Positions 28,879 to 39,296 of a stretch of 40,933 nt of DNA are shown here, piece after piece. The position numbers were made by a program, and so were the translations under genes. The stretch is from positions 1 through 40,933 of the forward strand of contig JANWJE010000107.1 in the NCBI GenBank assembly GCA_025451995.1. Direction: 5' to 3'. The first letter of the stretch is position 1. Every line of letters begins with the position of its first letter. The notes below the pieces were generated by a model. The model searched no databases. It saw nothing but the letters and a program-made list of their open reading frames with translations, and was not told where the DNA came from. The stretch is from Parachlamydiaceae bacterium. Its GTDB lineage: Bacteria; Chlamydiota; Chlamydiia; Chlamydiales; Parachlamydiaceae.

Positions 28879-31641
28879 TTTTAGTGGTTGATCGGGCTTT
28901 TTCCTTAAGATTTTGGCATTGAGGAGGAGTTTTAAAAGCATTCTTTGTTTATAGGGGAGGTCTTCTTGGGATTCCCATTTCTTATAATTGTTTTCAATTG
29001 CCTGCGAAGGGAATAAAAAATTATTTTGATCAAATGTGAGATCCAAATCCTCATTTTCCTGTTGTTTATTAAGATCCTCTACAATTTTTAAAAGGGATGC
29101 CCGGTAGTTCTTTTGTATGGATACAGCAATTTCTAGAGCTCTCTCCTTGTGTGTATTCACAAGGACTGCACGTTCAAATTCCCGCGCTGTCCCTATCCTC
29201 TTTTCTAATCGTGCGCCTAATTGGCCTTGGATTTTCATTCGCACCGGCAGAGGGTACTTTTGGTGAGCTTTCAACAAAGCAATCGCCATTTCTTCAACAT
29301 CATTGGAATTTGAGTAGTGGGCATTAAAGAAATGGGCGATATCTAAATCTTCATGATCTGTGAGCTCTTTTAATTGTTGATTTTCTTCTGCGATGAGGGT
29401 TTCGATAAGATTTTTGCCGGGAATAACTTTGGGTAAAGCTATTGTTTTGACATGTTGAATGGCTTCCAAAATGGCAGTTGATTTTGATCTGGTTATCTTT
29501 TGAATGGCTTTAATTGTTTCATTCTTTAGCGCTTCTTCTTTTTCTTTTGCTTTTATGATCGCTTTGCGATAGAGATCGCGTGTTGATTTTGGCTTTGGAC
29601 GCAAAAATAACTTATTCAAGAATTTTGAGCTTTTTTCTGCAATACTATAAGGCTTAATGGAGGGGACAAGATCCTTGACGCAATCAATGGCGGTATCTTT
29701 TTCTATACTCACACTTAGCACTTGCAGAAAGTTTTTTAAATCAAAAGAAGCGGCGATCTTTTCTCTCAGTTGAACCACCCTTTCGGCAAATCCGGCTTTT
29801 CTTTGATCCATTGGATCGGCAGTTTTTACCAAGCCACAGGCGTAACGCGCACTCCTAGAATCATGCACATCGATTGCCCCTGTGGTTTTTTTTAAAAAAA
29901 CCTCGATTAAAAGTTTTAAGGCTTTGCAAGCTGAGCGCTCAAATTGTTTTTCGATCGTTAAACACATGCTTTCCGATGAGCATAAGTCAGCTTTTTGTTC
30001 GATTTCTTCCTGATATGCCATGGCGCAGCGCCCTTCAATCCTTACTTTTGCAATATCGATTAAATAGCCGGCTGTCAATTCTGGTTGATTGGATGTTGTC
30101 AAATAGGTTGCAACGGTTTCAAAATTACATAACATCTCTGAATAGAAAGCGTGCAGGTTGTCAGGTTCATCTGCTTCCGGTGTTCCGGTCCAAACGGTCT
30201 TAAGCTCAATCTTTTTCAAAATTTCAGTAAGAAAACTTTTTATTCCCTCAGGTGTTTCTTGAATGTGGTTTCTGTATATTTTTAAAGATAAGAGTTGAGG
30301 GTTTATCTCATTTTCTTTTTTTCCAAAGCGAAGGCTCTCCCACAATTGAAGGACATTATTTTTTAAAGAAAGGAATCTTTTGGGATATTCTTTTAGAGGA
30401 ATTTCTTCGTGAAGTGAAAATGATTTCACTTTGCGTATCCAATGCGGGTCTAATTCATGGGAGATAATGTCGGCAACTGATAATCCTTCATGGTTGTACA
30501 ATGCACTGCAATCGATGTTTAAAATATTCAAATACTTTTCAAATAAGTGTCTTTGGTGGTATCGATGTAAAAGGGTGTCTCCATCTGATTGAATGCGAAG
30601 AAGGCAATTTTTTAAACCTTCCAGATTTTCATATAATGCTTGTTCAATCCTTTGTTGAAAAAGCTCTTTCATAGTAGCTTCAGGATTTGTTTGAGGTGAA
30701 AATAATAAATCGATGTGTTCGGCGGGGCAAGCATTTAAAAGGGCTTGAACAAAAGAATATCGCCCTGTTATTTTATTTAAGGCGAGATCAACTAAAGGTT
30801 TCCCTTGAACAGCTTGTTTGAAGAATGTTTCTTTGTCTCCATGATATTTTTTGATCAATAGGTTTAAAAGTTCTAAATGTCCATTTTGGATGCTCCAGGA
30901 AGCTAGGGTATCACCTTCACCTAAAAAGGGAAGTGAAAAAAAAGATTTCATGCAGGTTTTAGGGCATCGTTCAATAAGAACTTTTAAAAGAGCCATTTCC
31001 TTGTCTTCTATGGCCATTTTTAATAAACAAGGAATATTGTCACTTTTTTCTAAATAAAGGATATCTAGACTTTCTTGAGGACATAAAAAAATTAATTTTC
31101 TAAGCAATTCAATTTTTTTAGGGTGTTTCAGTGGATTGAGTAGAATTGCAAGGTAAATGGAGAGATTAGAGAAAAGTTCTTCAAAAAAAAGGTGTCCTCC
31201 CTCTTCAATATTCAATTCACTTTTTTTTAAAAGAGTCTCCCATTCACCTTTTTTGGCAGCAATAAGAAGGGGAAACTTATTCCATTCTTCCATTTCAGCG
31301 TATGCTTCCTTAACTTCTTCGCTTTTGCGCAGAGCGATATGATGGTAAAGCAAGCCAATTGGGGTGAGCGGTAAAGCGGCAGCAAAATTAAAAGTGAGGT
31401 AAAAAAGGTGAAAGATTTTTTGATACCCATTTAAAGGAGTATCATTGCCTGTGATTAACTGATTTGAAGCCGGAACATATTCAATTTTTTTATTTGTTAA
31501 TTTTTTCGTTTCATAATGAGGGTAAGCGTTGAAATAGGCGAAAAGAAACCGGGCCGGTTTAAGCAACAAAAAGGCTAACTTTTCTTGCCTAGAGGAAGAA
31601 ACCCAAATGGGATTTTCTAAATAATTGATAATGCCTTGCAT
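28876..31641 (-). CDS. Ankyrin-repeat-type protein (putative effector)
   Basis: 921 residues from the chosen start. A hydrophobic segment near residues 80-108 (HLFYLTFNFAAALPLTPIGL) precedes ankyrin-like repeats at about 180-320: PCLLKMAIEDKEMALLKVLI, GDTLASWSIQNGHLELLNLL. A long helical region without a known domain follows; the tail is Lys/Leu-rich. The frame is open to 31728, but that extension lies inside a Family 2 element. ATG 31641 is preceded by AAGAGGTCTAATAACC, in which the element's end (AGAGGT) sits nine bases before the ATG and serves as ribosome site. The stop TAG is made by the TA of the other element. The gene thus fits exactly between two Family 2 copies. A host-interaction role is inference. 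Confidence 0.75.
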   Translation of the reverse strand: MQGIINYLENPIWVSSSRQEKLAFLLLKPARFLFAYFNAYPHYETKKLTNKKIEYVPASNQLITGNDTPLNGYQKIFHLFYLTFNFAAALPLTPIGLLYHHIALRKSEEVKEAYAEMEEWNKFPLLIAAKKGEWETLLKKSELNIEEGGHLFFEELFSNLSIYLAILLNPLKHPKKIELLRKLIFLCPQESLDILYLEKSDNIPCLLKMAIEDKEMALLKVLIERCPKTCMKSFFSLPFLGEGDTLASWSIQNGHLELLNLLIKKYHGDKETFFKQAVQGKPLVDLALNKITGRYSFVQALLNACPAEHIDLLFSPQTNPEATMKELFQQRIEQALYENLEGLKNCLLRIQSDGDTLLHRYHQRHLFEKYLNILNIDCSALYNHEGLSVADIISHELDPHWIRKVKSFSLHEEIPLKEYPKRFLSLKNNVLQLWESLRFGKKENEINPQLLSLKIYRNHIQETPEGIKSFLTEILKKIELKTVWTGTPEADEPDNLHAFYSEMLCNFETVATYLTTSNQPELTAGYLIDIAKVRIEGRCAMAYQEEIEQKADLCSSESMCLTIEKQFERSACKALKLLIEVFLKKTTGAIDVHDSRSARYACGLVKTADPMDQRKAGFAERVVQLREKIAASFDLKNFLQVLSVSIEKDTAIDCVKDLVPSIKPYSIAEKSSKFLNKLFLRPKPKSTRDLYRKAIIKAKEKEEALKNETIKAIQKITRSKSTAILEAIQHVKTIALPKVIPGKNLIETLIAEENQQLKELTDHEDLDIAHFFNAHYSNSNDVEEMAIALLKAHQKYPLPVRMKIQGQLGARLEKRIGTAREFERAVLVNTHKERALEIAVSIQKNYRASLLKIVEDLNKQQENEDLDLTFDQNNFLFPSQAIENNYKKWESQEDLPYKQRMLLKLLLNAKILRKKPDQPLK

Positions 31642-31647
31642 GGTTAT

Positions 31648-31797
31648 TAGACCTCTTGCATAATCCCATTTATTTGCTAAAATGAATCTTTTTGGCGTCT
31701 TTATTGCCTTAACACAATATGCTCTCAAAATTTGGCAATAAATCCATCCAAAAATCTTTCATTTTATCAAAATAAAGCGAATTATGCAAGAGGTCTA
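31648..31797. mobile_element. Family 2 MITE-like palindrome, copy 3 (complete)
   Basis: 150 bases with TA at both ends, TAGACCTCTTGCATAATCCC to its complement. The centre is shortened relative to the other copies (gcctttattgcc joins directly to taacacaatatgctctc). It separates alaS from the ankyrin gene and lies 7 bases before the latter's ATG. Confidence 0.88.
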
Positions 31798-31804
31798 TTC
31801 ACCT

Positions 31805-34429
31805 TCAAATAGATAGGAGGGCCTTTTTTACAGTTTCAAGAGCCTCTAGAAGCTTTTGAGGAGCCTTTCCTCCACCCTGTGCAGTTTGTGGCTTGCCTCC
31901 CCCGCTCCCTTCGACAATGGGCATTGCTATTTTAATCAAGTCGTTGGCCGAGTAGCCCTGCTTCACACATGCATCGCTGACTTTGGCGATTAAATGGCAT
32001 TTATCGTGCATGGCTGTTCCCAATACTACAATCCCTGTCCCCATGCGCTCTATGGCTAAATCGACGCATTGTTTTAATTCCTCGATGCAAAGAGAGGCTT
32101 CGGCGATCAAGATTTTAACACCTTTAAATTCGACAATCTGACTCAATAGATTGTCCATCAATGATTCCATTTGATTGCGTCTTAGCAGCTTTAATTCTTG
32201 AGCGATATTTTTATTTTCCTCAAGCATCTTTTCCACACGCTCTTTTACCTGCTGTTGGGGAACTTTTAAAACGGTTCCTACATTTAAAAGATCATCTTCG
32301 ATCTGTCTGTTCAATCCTTCAGCTTCTTTGCCTGTGACCGCTTCAATCCTCCTAATGCCCGCGGCAATGCTCCCCTCCTTGGCAATGCGAAAATAGCCGA
32401 TATTTCCAACATAATTTGTATGAGTTCCACCGCAGAGCTCTTTTGAGTAGTCGATATCTACAACCCTCACTTGCGAGCCATATTTTTCACCAAAAAACTG
32501 TTTGATATCTTCTCTTTTTTGGGCCTCATCATATTTAATTTCATACCATTTCACCGGAAGATTTTCACGGATTTTATCGTTCACTAAATCTTCAATGTGT
32601 CGAATTTCTTCTAGCGAAAGGGATTTATGATGGCTAAAATCAAAACGAAGTCTTTGGGAGTCGACCACCGAACCCGCTTGTTTGATATGTTCCCCTAGGA
32701 CTTTGTGCAAGGCCCAATGGAGAAGATGGGTCGCTGTGTGATTATTCGCAATTTTTTGTCTTCTTTGTTTATCGACAAGCGCATTGATTTGATCGCCAAT
32801 CTGTAAGTTTCCTTTCAAAATGATTCCTTTATGCCCAATCAGCCCTTTATAGGGACATAAGCAATCTTGCACTTGAAAGGATGCTTCTGATCCATTGAGA
32901 AAACCAATGTCACCTACCTGTCCGCCCATTTCAGCGTAAAAAGGGGTTGTATTTAGAAAAACGAGTCCTTCTTCACCTTCTTTTAACATCTCAACACATG
33001 CGCCATTTGAAAATAGACCGACAATCGTCCCTTCTGATTCTGTTTGATCATATCCTAGAAATTGGCTAGCCCCTTTCTCTTTTAAAAATTCAGCGAAGAT
33101 GTTTTCGGACGCTACTTGGTGAAAGGTTTTTTGAGTGCTTCGCGATCTCTCTTTGGCTTCATGTTCCAGCTCTTGGTAGCGCTTTTCGTCAATTTTTAAA
33201 TCGGTGTCTTTGGCGATGAGAGCGATCTCTTCAATGGGCAATCCATAAGTGTCTTTGAGTTTAAAAGCATCGTCTCCACTGATTAATCGATTGGCGCTTT
33301 GAGCCTTTTCAATCACTTGATTGAGAATATTGCCCCCGCGCTTGAGTGTTCGAATGAAACTTTCTTCTTCAGTGGTCAAAATTTCTGCGATTCTGTCTTG
33401 TCCTTTTTGCAGTTCGGGGTAATCGCTTCCCATTGTCTCAATTAATCGAGGGAGGATTTCAGCTAAAAAAGGGCGTTCCATCCCAAGCGTTCTGCCATAA
33501 CGGACAGCTCGACGCAACACTTTTCGCAACACATAGCCCCTATCGACATTGCTCGGTTGAACACCGTCTGCTATGGCAAAGGAAAGGCAGCGCAAATGAT
33601 CTGCAATCACGCGAAAAGCCGCTGACCTAGAATCATCTATTTTATAATTTATTCCTGTTATTTCTTCAGTTTTACCGATGATGCTGCGCAAAATGTCTGT
33701 TTCAAAGACACTGTCAACACTCATTTTGATGGCTACCGCCCTTTCTAAACCGGATCCAGTATCGATAGAGGGTTTTGGCAGAGACTCCCTTTGGCCGGAA
33801 GGGAGGGTATTGAACTGCATGAAGACTAAATTCCAAAACTCAATGAATCGATTGCCTTCGCTATCATCGGCTGGATTTTTAGCAGAGCCATATTTTGAGC
33901 CCCGATCGTAATACAGCTCAGAGCATGGGCCGCAGGGACCCGTATCGCCCATCATCCAAAAATTGTCCTTTTCCCCCATGCGGGTAATTCTTTCAGCTGG
34001 AACGTACTTCGTCCAAAGCTCAAAGGCTTCATCATCCTCTCTAAAAACAGATGGCCATAGAAATTGAGGGTCAAATTCAAAGACTTCCGTAGAGACTTCC
34101 CAAGCATATTGAATTGCCTGTTTTTTAAAATAATCGCCAAAGGAGAAATTGCCGAGCATTTCAAAAAAAGTTAAGTGGCGGCTTGTATGCCCCACGTTTT
34201 CGAGATCATTATGTTTTCCCCCCACCCGTATGCATTTTTGACTACTCGCTGCCTTGCTATAATCTCGGTGACTTTTTCCTAAAAAAACATCTTTAAATTG
34301 GTTCATCCCCGCATTAATGAATAGGAGGGTGGGATCATCATGAGGGATCACAGGTGATGAGCGGACAATCGTATGGTTATGTTTCTTAAAGTATTCTAAA
34401 AATTTTTGACGTATCGTTTGTGTCAACAT
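31805..34429 (-). CDS. alaS: Alanyl-tRNA synthetase
   Basis: Class II synthetase that charges and edits tRNA-Ala in the cytosol; 874 residues, a normal length. Class II catalytic core: [17 protein letters not shown] (~31-47), [20 protein letters not shown] (~82-101), [16 protein letters not shown]. Editing domain zinc residues: [12 protein letters not shown] (~562-573, HxxxH) and [12 protein letters not shown] (~663-674). C-terminal DHHA1 part: [18 protein letters not shown]. The start [20 protein letters not shown] aligns with the family. It ends 7 bases from a Family 2 element. Confidence 0.97.
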   Translation of the reverse strand: MLTQTIRQKFLEYFKKHNHTIVRSSPVIPHDDPTLLFINAGMNQFKDVFLGKSHRDYSKAASSQKCIRVGGKHNDLENVGHTSRHLTFFEMLGNFSFGDYFKKQAIQYAWEVSTEVFEFDPQFLWPSVFREDDEAFELWTKYVPAERITRMGEKDNFWMMGDTGPCGPCSELYYDRGSKYGSAKNPADDSEGNRFIEFWNLVFMQFNTLPSGQRESLPKPSIDTGSGLERAVAIKMSVDSVFETDILRSIIGKTEEITGINYKIDDSRSAAFRVIADHLRCLSFAIADGVQPSNVDRGYVLRKVLRRAVRYGRTLGMERPFLAEILPRLIETMGSDYPELQKGQDRIAEILTTEEESFIRTLKRGGNILNQVIEKAQSANRLISGDDAFKLKDTYGLPIEEIALIAKDTDLKIDEKRYQELEHEAKERSRSTQKTFHQVASENIFAEFLKEKGASQFLGYDQTESEGTIVGLFSNGACVEMLKEGEEGLVFLNTTPFYAEMGGQVGDIGFLNGSEASFQVQDCLCPYKGLIGHKGIILKGNLQIGDQINALVDKQRRQKIANNHTATHLLHWALHKVLGEHIKQAGSVVDSQRLRFDFSHHKSLSLEEIRHIEDLVNDKIRENLPVKWYEIKYDEAQKREDIKQFFGEKYGSQVRVVDIDYSKELCGGTHTNYVGNIGYFRIAKEGSIAAGIRRIEAVTGKEAEGLNRQIEDDLLNVGTVLKVPQQQVKERVEKMLEENKNIAQELKLLRRNQMESLMDNLLSQIVEFKGVKILIAEASLCIEELKQCVDLAIERMGTGIVVLGTAMHDKCHLIAKVSDACVKQGYSANDLIKIAMPIVEGSGGGKPQTAQGGGKAPQKLLEALETVKKALLSI

Positions 34430-34804
34430 AGCTTTGCCATTTTATTTAAATTTTAGGCTATTTTATTCCCTTTAATGTAAAAAGTATAGTGGATAAACAA
34501 AGGGTTGCCCCTTTCAAAAAAATCTATCTCATATCGGTTGGTTTGGATGGAAGTTGGTCACCTCCTGTAGAAAAGCATCTAGAAAAATAAATCATGTTGT
34601 TTTTTAAGTGGCCGAGCCAAAGCCTCGGGAATAAATGATCGAAAAGGGGGTCATATTTCATTCAATATGACCCCCTTTTCGATCATTCGTTCGCGGGAGC
34701 TTTCGCTTCGGTCCAAATGCCGCTCTAAGTACATAGGGTGAGTTTTTAATTGTTTATAATATTTTTTAGTGTTAAAAATTTTGTTTCAAATAAGGACTTG
34801 ATGG
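34430..34804. other. Divergent intergenic region between alaS and tkt
   Basis: 375 bases with a Family 1 element in the middle (34611-34713). The remaining A+T-rich flanks must contain both promoters. I saw no consensus pair strong enough to mark. Confidence 0.6.
34611..34713. repeat. Family 1 hairpin element, copy D
   Basis: gccgagccaaagcctcggg pairs imperfectly with cgcgggagctttcgcttcgg. The central stem atgatcgaaaagggggtcat pairs perfectly with atgacccccttttcgatcat; the loop is atttcattcaat. The outer arm (gtccaaatgc) resembles copy B (tctaaatgcc). Confidence 0.88.
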
Positions 34805-36850
34805 ATGCATACACTATTTCCAGCTGATATTAAAATTACATCTTTAGAAACTTTCAAAACTCCATACTCCTTGGATCCAGAATTGAAACAAATATTGGCC
34901 AAAATCGCCAATACGGTTCGGGGCCTTTCCATGGATGCTGTTCAAAAAGCAGATTCCGGCCACCCGGGATTGCCTATGGGATGTGCAGAACTTGGCGCTT
35001 ATTTATACGGTTATTTTTTAAAGAAATCTCCAAAAAATCCGAAATGGATCAATCGCGATCGATTGATCTTGTCCGCCGGTCATGGATCGATGTGGTTGTA
35101 CGCTTGTCTCTATTTATCAGGATATAAAATGACTCTAGAAGATATTAAAAACTTCAGACAACTGCATGCATGCACACCGGGTCATCCGGAATCTTTTATG
35201 ACCGATGGGGTCGAAACAACGACGGGACCCTTAGGACAAGGGCTTGGAAATGCTGTTGGACAAGCCGTTGGATTAAAAATGTTAGAGGCGGCGTTCAACA
35301 CAGAGAACGATCGCATTTTTAATAGCAAAGTGTTTGTTTTGATGGGGGATGGGTGTGTCATGGAAGGGATTTCAGCTGAAGTCTCTTCGCTCGCCGGACA
35401 TCTTAAGCTCGACAATCTTATCGCCATTTATGACGCCAATAAAATCTGTTTAGACGGGCCTCTAGCTGAGTGTTGTTCAGAAGATACTAAAGCCAGATAC
35501 CGCGCATATGGGTGGGATGTCTATGAAATAGATGGTCATGATTTTGATTCGATACATGGCGTATTTTCACAAATAAGAAATCAGCAGCAGCGTCCCTGTT
35601 TAATCGTCGCAAATACAATCATCGGCAAAGGGGCCCCCAACAAAGGGGGAACCAACAAAGCTCATGGCTCTCCTCTCGGATTCGAAGAGGTAAAATCAGC
35701 AAAAGAGCTTTTAGGCATCCCTTTAGAAGAGTTTTATGTCCCGCAAGCCGTCATTGATTATTTCCAAAATAAAGCGAATCAAGAAAAGATTGATGAAGAA
35801 AAATGGCAAGATATTTTTAATCATTGGAGTCAAGAAAACCCAACTCAAAGAAAAGAATTAGACGCAAGAGAAGAAATTCCAAGCAATCTGGAAAGCATGC
35901 TTTGGGAAATTCCGATGAATGACCCCTTATCCGGGAGAAAAGCATCCAATGAAGTGATTAATACCTTAGCGGACCATCTCCCGCAGCTATGCGGAGGCTC
36001 TGCAGACCTCTCTTCTTCAGATATGACACTTATACGCAAATCCCATGTGATTTCCCCGGGTCAATTCTTAGGAAAGAATATCAAATTTGGCGTGAGAGAA
36101 TTTGGAATGGCAACAATGGCGACAGGGCTTTACCAAACGGGTTTTTTTATTCCCTTTATCGGCACCTTTCTTGCCTTTTCTGATTATATGAGAAATGCCA
36201 TCCGTTTAGCTGCTTTGCAGCATGCGCAAGTGATTTATCAATTTACACATGACTCTATCTTTTTAGGTGAAGATGGGCCGACTCACCAAGCTGTGGAGCA
36301 CTATGCAGCCTTGAGAGCCATTCCCCAATTACAAGTGATACGGCCAGCCGATAGCAATGAGGTTAGAATGGCATGGATGGCAGCTCTCCGGTTTAAAGGT
36401 CCAACAGCCATCCTTTTATCCAGACAAAATCTCCCGGAACTTGAAGCGACAAAGATTCCCTTTAGTCAAGGACTCGGCAGGGGAGCATATATTGTTAAAA
36501 AAGAGAGATCTAAACCCGATTATACTTTGTTTGCAACCGGCTCGGAGCTTTTTCTCGCCTTAAATGTCGCCGGGGAATTGGAAAGGATGGGGAAAGCTGT
36601 TCGAGTCATCTCGATGCCATGCTGGGAATTGTTTGAGAAACAACCCGAAGAGTATAAAAATTTCATCGTAGAAGGGGATTTGGGCAAACGGGTTAGCATT
36701 GAAGCGGGGGTTGATTTGGGATGGCATAAATACATTGGCCGGCATGGCATTGCCATTTGTCTCGAGCGATTTGGGACATCGGCCCCGGCGGGCGTTCTGG
36801 CCGGTGAATTTGGATTTACTGTTGAAGATATTCTCGATAGAATCTTATGA
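34805..36850 (+). CDS. tkt: Transketolase
   Basis: Thiamine-diphosphate enzyme of the non-oxidative pentose phosphate pathway, 681 residues. N-terminal ThDP domain: VQKADSGHPGLPMGCAELGA (~45-64), TGPLGQGLGNAVGQAVG, MGDGCVMEGISAEV (~179-192), YDANKICLDGP. Middle domain: VREFGMATMATGLY (~428-441, with the catalytic glutamate) and DSIFLGEDGPTHQAVEHYAA (~481-500). The start at 34805 follows AAGGA with eight bases spacing; the ATG at 34801 is in another frame. About 18 residues precede the usual family start. hemE overlaps its stop by four bases. Confidence 0.96.
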   Translation: MHTLFPADIKITSLETFKTPYSLDPELKQILAKIANTVRGLSMDAVQKADSGHPGLPMGCAELGAYLYGYFLKKSPKNPKWINRDRLILSAGHGSMWLYACLYLSGYKMTLEDIKNFRQLHACTPGHPESFMTDGVETTTGPLGQGLGNAVGQAVGLKMLEAAFNTENDRIFNSKVFVLMGDGCVMEGISAEVSSLAGHLKLDNLIAIYDANKICLDGPLAECCSEDTKARYRAYGWDVYEIDGHDFDSIHGVFSQIRNQQQRPCLIVANTIIGKGAPNKGGTNKAHGSPLGFEEVKSAKELLGIPLEEFYVPQAVIDYFQNKANQEKIDEEKWQDIFNHWSQENPTQRKELDAREEIPSNLESMLWEIPMNDPLSGRKASNEVINTLADHLPQLCGGSADLSSSDMTLIRKSHVISPGQFLGKNIKFGVREFGMATMATGLYQTGFFIPFIGTFLAFSDYMRNAIRLAALQHAQVIYQFTHDSIFLGEDGPTHQAVEHYAALRAIPQLQVIRPADSNEVRMAWMAALRFKGPTAILLSRQNLPELEATKIPFSQGLGRGAYIVKKERSKPDYTLFATGSELFLALNVAGELERMGKAVRVISMPCWELFEKQPEEYKNFIVEGDLGKRVSIEAGVDLGWHKYIGRHGIAICLERFGTSAPAGVLAGEFGFTVEDILDRIL

Positions 36851-37851
36851 AAACTCTTTTCTTAGATGCCATTCATTGTAAAAATATCTCTCGCCCTCCT
36901 GTTTGGATCATGAGGCAAGCGGGAAGACATCTCGCCAGCTATCGAGCCTTGCGAAAGCGCTATTCTTTTCTTGAAATGTGCCATGAGCCCGACCTAATAA
37001 CTGAAGTCACTCTCCTTCCAATCACTGCCTACGGGATGGATGCAGCGATTTTATTTTCAGATATTTTGGTTATACCGGAAGCGATGGGCCTGGGTCTTAG
37101 ATTTGAAGAAAATATCGGCCCTCTATTTGAGCATCCCATCAATAGCGTCGCCGACATTGAAGCGCTGCCCGAACCTAATACAGCAAAACTGCACTATGTC
37201 GCAAAAGGGATTAATCAACTCAAGAAACAGCTGACAATCCCATTGATTGGGTTTGCAGGGGCTCCTTTCACGGTTGCAAGTTATATGATAGAGGGAAAAT
37301 CGAGTCGCGACTTAAAAAAGACAAAACAATGGATGTTAAAAGACCCGGCGAGCTTTCACCTTTTATTGAAAAAAATCGCCAACTGGACCACTGCCTATTT
37401 ACACATGCAAATCGATGCTGGGGTCGACGCGATTCAGATATTTGATTCTTGGGCAAATGCTCTATCTTATGATGCTTTCGGGGAATTTTCACTTTCGTAT
37501 CTCCAAAACCTCATTGCGCATTTAAAAACACCTTCTATCTTATTTTGTCGCGGCTCTTCTGTATTTGCGCCTCAATTAGCAGAAATTTCCCCAAATTGCA
37601 TAGGGCTCGATTGGAATTGTCATCTCCCATCACTGCGTAAAAAAATTGCTCCAAGCATTGCTCTACAGGGAAATTTCGATCCCGATCTCTTATACGCCCC
37701 TTTGCCTCATATCGAAAAAACAGTTAAAAAAACACTTGCAGAGATGGCAGGAGAGCCCGGCTATATTGTCAATCTTGGGCATGGAATTGCGCCTGACGTT
37801 ACAGAGGATGCAGTGCGGACCTTTGTCGATTGTGTAAAAAGCGTTAGATGA
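36847..37851 (+). CDS. hemE: Uroporphyrinogen decarboxylase
   Basis: Converts uroporphyrinogen III to coproporphyrinogen III in haem synthesis; cytosolic dimer; 334 residues, normal. Signatures: PPVWIMRQAGRHLASY (~17-32), ILFSDILVIPEAMGLGL (~72-88), IGFAGAPFTVASYMIEG, DAIQIFDSWANALS, ALQGNFDPDLLYAP and VNLGHGIAPDV. The ATG overlaps the tkt stop (ATGA), and its own stop overlaps the hemG start in the same way, so tkt-hemE-hemG form a translationally coupled unit. Confidence 0.96.
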   Translation: MKTLFLDAIHCKNISRPPVWIMRQAGRHLASYRALRKRYSFLEMCHEPDLITEVTLLPITAYGMDAAILFSDILVIPEAMGLGLRFEENIGPLFEHPINSVADIEALPEPNTAKLHYVAKGINQLKKQLTIPLIGFAGAPFTVASYMIEGKSSRDLKKTKQWMLKDPASFHLLLKKIANWTTAYLHMQIDAGVDAIQIFDSWANALSYDAFGEFSLSYLQNLIAHLKTPSILFCRGSSVFAPQLAEISPNCIGLDWNCHLPSLRKKIAPSIALQGNFDPDLLYAPLPHIEKTVKKTLAEMAGEPGYIVNLGHGIAPDVTEDAVRTFVDCVKSVR

Positions 37852-39221
37852 GGGTCGCAATCTTAGGTGCCGGCATTTCCGGTTTATCGCTTGGATGGTA
37901 CCTAAAGCAACGATTTGGCTCGAAAATAGATCTGTCGATTTATGAAAAAAGTGGGCGCGCTGGGGGGTTGATTCAAACTATAAAATCCGATAATTTTCTC
38001 TGGGAGCTGGGACCTCGAAGTTGCCGCACAAAAGGAAAGGGAAAAGAAACCCTGGCTCTGATTGAAGGCTTAGGGTTGCAAAACGAAGTGATATCCCCTC
38101 AAAGCAGTGCCAAAAATCGTTTTGTTTATGATGGCAAAAGGCTCGTGCGGTTGCCGAGGAGCCTATGGGAACTTCCCTTTAACTCCTTGACAAAAGGATG
38201 GCTTCAAGCGCTCTTTCGAGATGTTATGCATCCTAAAAGTAACATTGAAGATGAATCCATTTATAATTTTTTTTCCAGGAGATTGGGGATCCCCATCACA
38301 GAAAATCTGATCGACCCTTTTGTCAGTGGAATTTTTGCAGGAGATAGCCGCCGTTTATCAATAAAGAGTTGTTTTCCATTATTTGCCCAATGGCAAGAAA
38401 AATATGGATCATTGATCGTCGGAGCCTTCAAACATCACCCTTACCTAATAAAGGAAACACCCTTTATCAAAAAAATGAAGGAATTCCCCTTATTTTCATT
38501 GAGAGAAGGGATGGAAAGTTTGACACATTCTTTAGCAGCCCATCTTCGCGATGCTCTCTTGCTCAATCAAACGATTGACCAGATAAAAATAAACAAGGAA
38601 ACAATCTATTTATTTTCACAAGGACGAGAGGCTTCATACGATCTCGTCATATCCACACTTCCATGTTATGCCTTAAGCCCTTTATTAAAAGAATTCCCGC
38701 AAATCGAAAAAAAATTAAATGAAGTTTCGTATGCGAGTTTGACCATTGTTCATATGGTTTTTAAGGGTAATTTGCTTCCTTTTAGTGGCTTTGGTTATCT
38801 CGTCCCCTCGCGGCTTAAGCAAAACATTTTAGGATGCGTCACAGATTCATCCATTTTTGCGGAACATCAGAGAGGAGAGCAAACAAGACTAACATTCATG
38901 CTCGGCGGCAGCATGCATCCTCAAGTTGAAGCTCTATCGGATGAAGAAATCATTGAAATTAGCCAGAAAGCACTTCGAGATCATATGGAAATTGAGAAGA
39001 AACCGGAGGAAATGCAAATTCATCGAAATCTTCGCGCCATTCCGCAATTTGACGTTGGGCATGAAGGATGGAAAAGAGGGCTAGAAGAAGAATTAAAAAA
39101 AATTTCTCCAAAGTTTTGCTTATCGGGCACTGCTTTCTCTGGAGTCTCTATCAACGATTGTATCAGCCATGCCCGTCAAACAGTTCAACACTTTTCATTT
39201 TCAAACGGCGTTGTTGCATAA
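37848..39221 (+). CDS. hemG: Protoporphyrinogen oxidase (HemY/PPOX type)
   Basis: FAD enzyme that oxidises (copro)porphyrinogen late in haem synthesis; chlamydiae name it hemG though it is the HemY/PPOX type. 457 residues. Dinucleotide-binding start: VAILGAGISGLSLGWYL (~2-18), YEKSGRAGGLIQT, ELGPRSCR. Then NLIDPFVSGIFAGDSRRLS, a substrate-domain stretch, and the C-terminal FAD motif LSGTAFSGVSINDCISHARQ (~422-441). The last ~43 codons are repeated at 40640-40762 after the next gene, with a different final ten residues. This suggests recombination at its 3' end; it may have a replaced C terminus (SFSNGVVA against FGLFC). Confidence 0.93.
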   Translation: MRVAILGAGISGLSLGWYLKQRFGSKIDLSIYEKSGRAGGLIQTIKSDNFLWELGPRSCRTKGKGKETLALIEGLGLQNEVISPQSSAKNRFVYDGKRLVRLPRSLWELPFNSLTKGWLQALFRDVMHPKSNIEDESIYNFFSRRLGIPITENLIDPFVSGIFAGDSRRLSIKSCFPLFAQWQEKYGSLIVGAFKHHPYLIKETPFIKKMKEFPLFSLREGMESLTHSLAAHLRDALLLNQTIDQIKINKETIYLFSQGREASYDLVISTLPCYALSPLLKEFPQIEKKLNEVSYASLTIVHMVFKGNLLPFSGFGYLVPSRLKQNILGCVTDSSIFAEHQRGEQTRLTFMLGGSMHPQVEALSDEEIIEISQKALRDHMEIEKKPEEMQIHRNLRAIPQFDVGHEGWKRGLEEELKKISPKFCLSGTAFSGVSINDCISHARQTVQHFSFSNGVVA

Positions 39222-39224
39222 ATC

Positions 39225-39261
39225 AACACGGAAAAAGTTGACTTCCGTCTTCTTCCGTGTT
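39225..39261 (+). terminator. Hairpin after hemG
   Basis: aacacggaa / ttccgtgtt with a 19-base interior that can pair in a second way (acttccgtctt), followed by attttcc. It starts four bases after the stop. Confidence 0.6.
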
Positions 39262-39296
39262 ATTTTCCTAGTAGAAGTTTTAATAGGAATGTTTTA

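Noticed and set aside
31642-31728. 29-residue N-terminal extension of the ankyrin protein
   Set aside because: It is encoded entirely by the Family 2 element; ATG 31641 has AGAGGT at good spacing.
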